NCBI GenBank assembly: GCA_964472545.1
Contig: CAYYNP010000317.1
Location: 1 to 11,348 of the forward strand
Direction: 5' to 3'
DNA from: CAYYNP01 sp964472545
GTDB taxonomy: Bacteria > Planctomycetota > Planctomycetia > Pirellulales > Thermoguttaceae
Length of the DNA: 11,348 nucleotides
The notes beneath the pieces were generated by a model. It made no database searches. It worked only from the letters and a program-made list of their open reading frames with translations, and was not told where the DNA came from. Positions within the stretch are counted from its first letter, which is position 1; every line of letters starts with the position of its first letter. Shown piece by piece: positions 5,631 to 11,348 of the stretch. The position numbers and the translations under genes are program-made.

Positions 5631-8030
5631 TTACGCCAAGCGGGATGGTCGTGATTGCTCGATGAAACCTACGAGCGGCTCACCAAGAACACGCCGAAGT
5701 TCGCGCGCGGCGACTTGGGCGATCGTGTGATAATGCGCTAGCGATTCGTGAAAGTATCGGGTCGCAAACGTGTTTGGTTCCTCATTTGCGTAATACTCGC
5801 GCCTAGCCCATGCTCGAATGCTCCGGAAAAACACAAGCTCGTGAATCTGTTCTTCCGACACATTGTTCACGTGCGCAAGAACGTTCCTGACGATGTCGTC
5901 ATAGCTAGACCAGAACACTTCCGAAATCCAAACATGAATGAAGTCGTCCTCTCTCGTCGTTAGACGGGACGATAACTCGAAATCAACCTGCCAGATTTGA
6001 CTCCGGACACGTTCCCAGGGGATTGACTGCGGTATGCGTTTCAGCAAGAGTTCCGCAATATCCCTGTCACACCACTGTTGATCAACAGGGGGGAAATACC
6101 CAATGGAGTTACATCGTGATGGCCGTTCTTCTCCAAGCAAAGCGACAACGTCTAGAATCTGGTTCTTGGGATTGGAGTCTCGCAGGAACACACTGGCGCG
6201 TTCGGCAACACGTGATGCCAGGGTCTTGATTCCGGCGACGATGGGTGTTTCCAGAGGCGCTCGATTTCCGTCAACGGTCGCAATGTACTCCACAGCTTCC
6301 TTGAGTTTGCCTTCAAAATCGTATGCTTCTTGCGGGTCTCGAAATGCCTTTGTCAACTGCCGTTGAACTTCCTCTGACTGCCATGATCGCACCGATTCAA
6401 TTGCCCATTCGCATGCGTAGCTCCGAAACGTCTCTACCTTCGACTCCCATGCGCGATCGCTCCGTGCCAGCAGATTCAGCGTGGCGACGAAGTCATACAT
6501 TCGAATCCCAGCCTTGCGCTCGATGGAAACTGAATGCCACGGGCTTCTCTGACTGGCCACGATCGATGGCGTCCGGAAGCCAGATTGTGAAACCCGCGAG
6601 AGGGCAACAAGCGTCATTTGTTCTGACGCGGCGGATGCGGCATCGATCGTTGTCTTTGTCACCGATAAGCGATCACCGGAGACCACGACACGGTTGCGCT
6701 TGCGTAGGCCGTGATCGGCGCACGAGAATTCACCACTTTCCGTTACCAGTACGAAGGGCAGTCTTCTTGAATCGATTTCGTCGGCTGCGGGTGACTCGTA
6801 TTCAATCGGTATGCCGTACTTGGTCGTGGCCGGGGTCCCGTCGTATGTGTTCCGGGCCGGCGCATCTCGCGGCTCGGTCTGTGTCTTGTTCGTCTCCGCC
6901 AGGACAATGACCGGAACGCCAAACTTGTCGGCCGCGGCGAGAATACCCGTAGTCCCTTGCGTATTCGTAAACCACGCACGTCGAAACGACAGCCAACCCC
7001 ATTGATGCGCTCCCAAGAACACCTTCTTGATTCGACCAGAACTCATCATGGTGCCGATCGCGCTATCGCGAACCGCGAAGATTCTCGCATTCAGGTGCTC
7101 AATTCCATGGGCGCTTTTCACGGCGTGGTAGTACGGATTCCTATTTGCAACTGGCTTTCCCACGCATTGGCAAAACACCAAATCCAACTTCTCGTCTTGA
7201 TGACGTTGCAGCCAGGTGTTGATAGTTGCCAGCACCGATTTGCTGTCTGCGTAGAGCAGGATTGTGTCGCCAGCATCAATGTGCGTGGCGCCGTTTTCGG
7301 CTAATGCTTCTAGCGAACCAGCTAGTCGTTCCCGAAATCGTGAGATAGCGTCACCGAATACGTGAGCCGTGCACGATTTGACGCTCAGGCATTCATCGAG
7401 TGCAGACCTTAGGTGTCCAACTTGCGGAAATCCCGGACGTTCATCAACTATGAGCGAGACCGTGCTCAGTACACGCCAGCGAAAACTCTCCCGATCGAAA
7501 GACACACTATTTCGTAGCGACTCAAGAGTGTCGAGCAATCCTCCGACAAGAGTCCGCTCTGAAGCTCGGTTGGTCAACAGTTCCAAACAGCCTTCGTGGA
7601 AGCCGTCGAACTCAACATGTGGTTTACAGGCTTCAAGTAGCTTCGGGTACTCTTGCTCCCGCGCATCAGTTCGCCAGTCAATGTAGCTGAATTGTGCCAG
7701 AGGTTTTGTGGTGGGTGCGTCGTCGAGCCTGAGTGGAATGAACCGTCGGTCGTGGTTGAGTGGGTCTTTGAAGCGGAAGGTGTGGCTCTCCAACTGCGGC
7801 CAGTCGGCCGCGAGCGCCTTGGCGGACAGGCAGAGGACCAGGACGCGGGAGTGCTCCAGGCCGTCTTCGATCTTGGCCGGGATGCTGTCGCCGGGGTGGA
7901 TCTCCCACTCATCGAACCACACCCGCACCCCGTCCGACTTCAGCCGGTTGGCGATCTCGCGGACGACGTCCTTGTCGTTCGCACTGTGACTGAGGAAAAC
8001 GTCGTATTTGAAGGCGGCTTCTTCCACCAT
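5631..8030 (-). CDS. TIR domain-eIF2B-like (IF-2B) fusion protein, candidate defence or stress effector
   Basis: A 799-residue protein in three parts. Residues 8-136 are a TIR domain: KYDVFLSHSAND at 8-19, VWFDEW at 37-42, GDSIPAKIEDGLEHS at 47-61, and DWPQLES with Glu81 four residues after Trp77, the position of the NADase glutamate in SARM1-like TIRs. Residues about 160-385 match the eIF2B alpha/beta/delta-like fold: an N-terminal helical bundle (FRWRVLSTVSLIVDERPGF), then GDTILLYADSKSVL (254-267), RIFAVRDSAIGTMM (316-329), IKKVFLGAH (334-342) and GILAAADKFGVPVIVLAETNK (362-382). The catalytic Cys and Asp of the isomerases in this fold are replaced by Ala261 and His342. Residues about 410-799 are not recognised: a beta-rich stretch to about 505, then mostly helical. 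No signal or membrane segment is seen, so it is likely cytosolic. The start at 8030 is supported by AAAGGGGG upstream. I infer that the IF-2B part senses a ligand and switches the TIR NADase. Confidence 0.85.
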   Translation of the reverse strand: MVEEAAFKYDVFLSHSANDKDVVREIANRLKSDGVRVWFDEWEIHPGDSIPAKIEDGLEHSRVLVLCLSAKALAADWPQLESHTFRFKDPLNHDRRFIPLRLDDAPTTKPLAQFSYIDWRTDAREQEYPKLLEACKPHVEFDGFHEGCLELLTNRASERTLVGGLLDTLESLRNSVSFDRESFRWRVLSTVSLIVDERPGFPQVGHLRSALDECLSVKSCTAHVFGDAISRFRERLAGSLEALAENGATHIDAGDTILLYADSKSVLATINTWLQRHQDEKLDLVFCQCVGKPVANRNPYYHAVKSAHGIEHLNARIFAVRDSAIGTMMSSGRIKKVFLGAHQWGWLSFRRAWFTNTQGTTGILAAADKFGVPVIVLAETNKTQTEPRDAPARNTYDGTPATTKYGIPIEYESPAADEIDSRRLPFVLVTESGEFSCADHGLRKRNRVVVSGDRLSVTKTTIDAASAASEQMTLVALSRVSQSGFRTPSIVASQRSPWHSVSIERKAGIRMYDFVATLNLLARSDRAWESKVETFRSYACEWAIESVRSWQSEEVQRQLTKAFRDPQEAYDFEGKLKEAVEYIATVDGNRAPLETPIVAGIKTLASRVAERASVFLRDSNPKNQILDVVALLGEERPSRCNSIGYFPPVDQQWCDRDIAELLLKRIPQSIPWERVRSQIWQVDFELSSRLTTREDDFIHVWISEVFWSSYDDIVRNVLAHVNNVSEEQIHELVFFRSIRAWARREYYANEEPNTFATRYFHESLAHYHTIAQVAARELRRVLGEPLVGFIEQSRPSRLA

Positions 8031-8123
8031 CGACCCCCTTTGGGCTTTTGCCCGGTAAGATCTGTCCGCTTCCCATCTCCCACGCCCCCATTATCCCGCC
8101 TCGCAGCCGGGTACGTCAAGGCC

Positions 8124-8231
8124 GTAGGGTGCGTCGCGACGCACCATGGACCATGGCCGACTGGGCCTCGCAACATGATGAGTGGGCTTCAGGAAGCCAT
8201 GGGGTTCGTAGTGCGTCGCGACGCACCCTAC
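8124..8231. repeat. Paired-palindrome intergenic element (GTGCGTCGCGACGCAC family)
   Basis: Two copies of a perfect palindrome GTGCGTCGCGACGCAC face each other; the left one extends to 18 bp (8128-8145). The 21-bp segments 8124-8144 and 8211-8231 are exact inverted repeats enclosing 66 bp with no gene. The element ends 4 bp beyond the sdhB stop codon and starts about 93 bp upstream of the TIR gene. It could work as a transcript-end hairpin for the sdh message, though no T-run follows. It also marks the right side of the accessory island. Confidence 0.88.
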
Positions 8232-8235
8232 TACG

Positions 8236-9099
8236 CTACCGATCGAACCACCTTCGCAACGTATGCACCGTGCTGCTCCGCCCCGCCCTGGCGATGGCCG
8301 TGGTTAGCGGGATCTCCTTTGGGCAAACGCGCACGCAGTTCTGCGCGTTGCCGCAGGTCTGGATGCCGCCGAGGGAGGTTATCGCGTCGAGCCGTTCGGG
8401 AGCGTTCATGGCGCCGATCGGGTTGGAATTGAACAACTCGACCTGGGACACGGCGTGGGCGCCGATGAAGGAGTGTTGGTTGGCCTCGCGCTGCCGGGCG
8501 GCGAACTGGTCTTCGCTCTCGCCGTCGCGCCGGGTGAGTTCGATCTTGAGAAACTGCGGACAGGCCTCCAGACAGCACCCGCAACTCATGCACTTGCTGT
8601 AGAGGTAGGCCATCTGCTGGGTGTCTTGCGACTGGCGGCGGCCGGGACCCATGTGGTGGTAGGTGTCGACGGGCACCCAGGCCTTGATCCGCTCGAGTGC
8701 CTGGAAGATCCGCGAGCGGTCGACGATCAAATCCCGCAACACGGGGAACTTGGTCATCGGCCGCAGTTCGATGCCGTCCGGCTTGTCGGTTAGGAGCCGA
8801 TCGACCAACGCCGTGCAGGCCTGGCGGACGCGGCCGTTGATCAGCATCGTGCAAGCTCCGCAGACCTCTTCCAGGCAGTTGCACTGCCAGGCGACCGGGG
8901 CCACGCGGTCGCCGTCGACGGTTGTCGATTGCTCGGCGATCTTCTGCAACACGCTGATGCAGTTCATGTCCGGCTCGTGCTGGACGCGATGACGCTGCCA
9001 GTAGCTCCGCTGGCCGGGGGCGTCTTGGCGTAGCACGCGCACGAGGAACGATCGTGTCTGGGCCACGTCGCCGGTGGGTGGAGGAGTCTGACTGCTCAT
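8236..9099 (-). CDS. sdhB: Succinate dehydrogenase/fumarate reductase iron-sulfur subunit
   Basis: A 287-residue electron-transfer subunit that passes electrons from the flavoprotein to the membrane quinone site. The N-terminal ferredoxin domain binds [2Fe-2S] through Cys75, Cys80, Cys83 and Cys95 (CLEEVCGAC, then C). The C-terminal domain has CMSCGCCLEACP (Cys170, 173, 176, 180) and CGNAQNCVRVCP (Cys249, 255, 259), which supply the [4Fe-4S] and [3Fe-4S] clusters. All expected ligands are present, with one extra Cys73 next to the first cluster. It is somewhat longer than usual because of a Pro/Gln-rich N-terminus of about 15 residues. The ATG at 9099 has only a weak upstream GAAG. It follows sdhA on the same strand but after an unusually wide 240-bp gap filled with repeats. 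Context and the Bacillus-type sequence of SdhA favour succinate dehydrogenase of the TCA cycle. Confidence 0.95.
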   Translation of the reverse strand: MSSQTPPPTGDVAQTRSFLVRVLRQDAPGQRSYWQRHRVQHEPDMNCISVLQKIAEQSTTVDGDRVAPVAWQCNCLEEVCGACTMLINGRVRQACTALVDRLLTDKPDGIELRPMTKFPVLRDLIVDRSRIFQALERIKAWVPVDTYHHMGPGRRQSQDTQQMAYLYSKCMSCGCCLEACPQFLKIELTRRDGESEDQFAARQREANQHSFIGAHAVSQVELFNSNPIGAMNAPERLDAITSLGGIQTCGNAQNCVRVCPKEIPLTTAIARAGRSSTVHTLRRWFDR

Positions 9100-9145
9100 G
9101 GTCTAGCTTCGGCGGCAAAGTCTGTCGATTGCGTATAGCGTGCGT

Positions 9146-9205
9146 ATAGTGGTCGTCTCGCTCCACGAGACGAAGTGACATCTCGCGGAGCGAGATGACT
9201 ACTAT
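9146..9205. repeat. Paired-hairpin intergenic element (CATCTCGC/CGTCTCG family)
   Basis: Two hairpins lie side by side: CGTCTCG-CTCCA-CGAGACG (9154-9172) and CATCTCGC-GGA-GCGAGATG (9179-9197). The halves of the whole 60-bp unit are inverted copies differing at four positions, all transitions, so it was once a perfect inverted repeat and has since drifted. It lies between sdhA and sdhB. Confidence 0.82.
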
Positions 9206-9262
9206 GGGAACTCGGCCTCGGAGTCCCTTGCGGCACGGAGGCAGTCAGCCCGTTCCCTCTCC

Positions 9263-9347
9263 GGAAATAGGGGGACAGGCACCGCGCCGGCGGAGCGTAT
9301 CCTAGGTTTCGACTTTCTTGGGGCACGGAGCCAGTCCCCCTATTTCC
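9263..9347. repeat. GGAAATAGGGGGAC inverted-repeat element overlapping the sdhA stop
   Basis: The 14-bp ends 9263-9276 and 9334-9347 are exact inverted repeats enclosing 57 bp. The spacer end GGCACGGAGCCAGTCC resembles GGCACGGAGGCAGTCA at about 9232-9247, a partial extra copy. The right end runs into the sdhA gene and provides its last codons and TAG stop. It has the same layout as the other paired elements in the window. Confidence 0.8.
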
Positions 9348-11304
9348 TGGTGGTGCCGCTTGTCCGGCGCGATTTCCACACCTCTTCGATCGTCTCTCCG
9401 CCGACCACGCCGTAGAGCCGCGGCCGCGGGGGGATCAACGACGTGTCGACGTCTTCGTAGCTCAACTGCGGCTCGCCTTCGCCGTCGAGTTCGGCGACGG
9501 TCGATTTGAGCCACTTGCGGTTGTTCTGCTCGAACCGCTCGCACCACGCCTCGGCCTGACGGCGGCGTTCGGCGGGCTCTTCGGCGTCGACCTCCGCCGC
9601 GGCGAACTCCGGCTTGTAGTGGGCCCCGCGGCATTCGTCGCGGGCGAGTGCTCCTTTGAGGATCGTACGGGCCAGCGGGAACATATCCTCCAACGCCCGG
9701 GCGAAGACCACGTTCTGGTTGGCCCAGTTGCCTTTGTCGAACAGCGAGCAAGTGCGGGCTTGTTGCTCGAGATCGCAGACCTTGCCGTAGGCGTCTTCCA
9801 ACTCGGCGTTGTGGCGGACAACGGTGGCCGTGGCCGTCATCAGGTTGCCGAGTTCGGCGTGTACGAGATACGGATTCGGCCCGCCGTCGTCGCGAGCCAA
9901 GAGGTTCTGATAGTCGATTTGGTGCCGCGCGGCGGCCTGATCGTGCAGCGACGACGACTCTTCAGCCGCAACCCGCTTGGGCAGGTTGTCGACGTACGCC
10001 ATCACGCCGGGCGCGGCGGTCAGTCCGCTGAAGATACAGGCCACCAGCGAATTGGCCCCCAGGCGGTTGGCTCCGTGGAAATGGTAGTCGCACTCGCCGA
10101 TGGCAAACACGCCCGGCACGTTGGTCTGCTGGTTGCGCGGCGAGCCGGCCGCCAGTCCTCCTTCGGCCGCCCGGTCGTAGTCGCACCAAAGCCCGCCCAT
10201 CGAATAGTGGACGGCCGGAAAAATCTTCATCGCGGTGTCGCGCGGGTCGACGCCCTGGAACTTCTCGTAGATTTCGAGGATACCGGCCAGCTTGCGATCG
10301 AGCAGTTCGCGGGGCAGGTGGCTGACGTCGAGATAGACGCACATCCGGTTGGGCTCGACGCTGAGCCCTTCGCGAACACAAACGTTGAAGATCTCGCGGG
10401 TGGCGATGTCGCGGGGGACGAGGTTGCCGTAGGCCGGGTAGCGCTCTTCGAGGAAGTAGTATCGCTCGGCCGGCGGGATATCGTTGGGGCGGCGGGTGTC
10501 TTGCGGCTGGCGGGGCACCCATACGCGGCCGCCTTCGCCCCGGGCCGATTCGCTGATCAGCCGCAGCTTGTCGGCCCCGGGAATGGCCGTGGGATGGACC
10601 TGGACGAACTCGCCGTTGGCGTAGCGGACGCCCGCCTGATAGAGGCGGCTGACGGCGCTGCCGGTGCAAGCGGTGGAGTTGGTCGACCGGCCGAAGATCG
10701 CCCCGCAACCGCCGCTGGCCACGATCAGGGCGTCGGCGGGAATGGCCCGGATCTCCATGCTCACCATGTCCTGGCCCACGGCGCCGCGGCAACGCCCGTT
10801 TTCATCGAGCACCGGGCCGAGGAAGTCCCACGACTCGTACTTCGTCACCCGGCCGGCGACTTCCCAACGCCGCACTTGTTCGTCCAACGCGTAGAGTAGT
10901 TGTTGTCCCGTGGTGGCTCCGGCGAAGGCGGTCCGCTTGTAGAGCGTGCCGCCGAACCGTCGCTGGTCGCGGAAGCCCTCGGGCGTGCGGTTGAAGGTCA
11001 CGCCGAGACGGTCCATCAGGTCGATGATCTGCGGGGCCCAATAGGCCAACTCTTTGACCGGCGGCTGGTGCTGGAGGAAATCGCCGCCGTAGACCGTGTC
11101 GTCAAAGTGCTTCCACTCGCCGTCGCCGAGTTGGCGCGTCAGATCGTTGACGCTGTTGATCCCGCCCTGGGCACACGCGCTGTGCGAACGTTTCACCCGG
11201 GCGAGACTCATCAGGCCGACGTCGACGTCCAACTCGGCCAGCTTCATCGCCGCGGCCAGTCCGGCCAGTCCTCCGCCGACGATCATTACCCGGGGTCGCG
11301 TCAC
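9340..11304 (-). CDS. sdhA: Succinate dehydrogenase/fumarate reductase flavoprotein subunit
   Basis: A 654-residue FAD protein that oxidises succinate to fumarate (or the reverse) at the cytoplasmic face of the membrane. The dinucleotide-binding loop is VMIVGGGLAGLAAA (6-19). RSHSACAQGGI (39-49) contains His41, the residue that carries covalent FAD in this family. Substrate-site motifs are HPTA (237-240), RGEGGR (255-260) with the active-site region, PRDI with Arg298, HYSMGG with His366, and the GANRLGANSL block (411-420). The protein is longer than E. coli SdhA and resembles the Bacillus-type enzyme, which works with a single di-haem cytochrome b subunit (expected upstream, outside the window). 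The start is a GTG at 11304 with AAGGA about 9 bases upstream; no ATG nearby would keep the FAD loop. The last residues (RTSGTTRK) appear to be derived from the inverted repeat that overlaps the stop. Confidence 0.96.
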   Translation of the reverse strand: MTRPRVMIVGGGLAGLAAAMKLAELDVDVGLMSLARVKRSHSACAQGGINSVNDLTRQLGDGEWKHFDDTVYGGDFLQHQPPVKELAYWAPQIIDLMDRLGVTFNRTPEGFRDQRRFGGTLYKRTAFAGATTGQQLLYALDEQVRRWEVAGRVTKYESWDFLGPVLDENGRCRGAVGQDMVSMEIRAIPADALIVASGGCGAIFGRSTNSTACTGSAVSRLYQAGVRYANGEFVQVHPTAIPGADKLRLISESARGEGGRVWVPRQPQDTRRPNDIPPAERYYFLEERYPAYGNLVPRDIATREIFNVCVREGLSVEPNRMCVYLDVSHLPRELLDRKLAGILEIYEKFQGVDPRDTAMKIFPAVHYSMGGLWCDYDRAAEGGLAAGSPRNQQTNVPGVFAIGECDYHFHGANRLGANSLVACIFSGLTAAPGVMAYVDNLPKRVAAEESSSLHDQAAARHQIDYQNLLARDDGGPNPYLVHAELGNLMTATATVVRHNAELEDAYGKVCDLEQQARTCSLFDKGNWANQNVVFARALEDMFPLARTILKGALARDECRGAHYKPEFAAAEVDAEEPAERRRQAEAWCERFEQNNRKWLKSTVAELDGEGEPQLSYEDVDTSLIPPRPRLYGVVGGETIEEVWKSRRTSGTTRK

Positions 11305-11322
11305 GGTGGGGTTCCTTGGGAA

Positions 11323-11348
11323 GTGGGCGGTAGGCAGTGGGCAGTGGG
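11323..11348. repeat. GGGCAGT-type tandem repeat at the right edge
   Basis: The last 26 bases read as degenerate copies of GTGGGCAGT/GTAGGCAGT and continue off the window. The tract lies just upstream of the sdhA ribosome-binding site. It probably marks another intergenic repeat between sdhA and the gene before it, but its extent cannot be seen. Confidence 0.5.

Noticed and set aside
8042..8053. Small hairpin GGGC-TTTT-GCCC at the TIR gene leader as a regulatory element
   Set aside because: The 4-bp stem is too short to separate from chance in this GC-rich sequence.
9619..10899. Long open frame on the plus strand opposite sdhA
   Set aside because: It is a shadow of the well-supported sdhA gene; it has no recognisable motif and no ribosome-binding site.

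Overview
The window looks like a chromosomal segment of a GC-rich bacterium, most likely a planctomycete of the Pirellulales type. This is an inference from four things: coding GC of about 60-70% by hand count, many short palindromic repeats between genes, a TIR-domain variant of a kind I associate with planctomycetes and cyanobacteria, and a Bacillus-type succinate dehydrogenase. All genes I can support lie on the minus strand, so transcription runs from high to low coordinates.

11304 to 8236 holds the flavoprotein (sdhA) and iron-sulfur protein (sdhB) of succinate dehydrogenase/fumarate reductase. The cytochrome b subunit is expected just outside the right edge. The two genes are separated by 240 bp made largely of inverted repeats, and one repeat supplies the stop codon of sdhA.

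8030 to 4901 is an accessory island. It starts with a 799-residue protein that joins an N-terminal TIR domain (with the catalytic-type glutamate) to a complete eIF2B alpha/beta/delta-like (IF-2B) domain and a roughly 390-residue C-terminal region I cannot assign. The first ~290 bases of this gene have host-like GC, while the rest is near 50%, which suggests a module swap. Downstream lies a decayed zinc-ribbon/DUF4365 gene broken by an in-frame TAG and a one-base frameshift. It may be the leftover tail of an older TIR-to-DUF4365 protein. The TIR/IF-2B fusion is the best candidate for an undescribed system, plausibly a single-gene immune or stress sensor with an NAD-consuming effector.

4900 to 4351 contains no gene I can support. 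4350 to 1 is a type II secretion/type IV pilus assembly cluster: a PilX/GspK-like minor pseudopilin, a single-domain response regulator lacking the conserved lysine, a GspE/PilB ATPase, a GspF/PilC inner-membrane platform protein and the start of a pseudopilin that leaves the window at the left edge. The ATPase, platform and pseudopilin genes are tightly packed (gaps of about 20 bp) and probably form one operon. The larger gaps around the response regulator contain several families of palindromic repeats.
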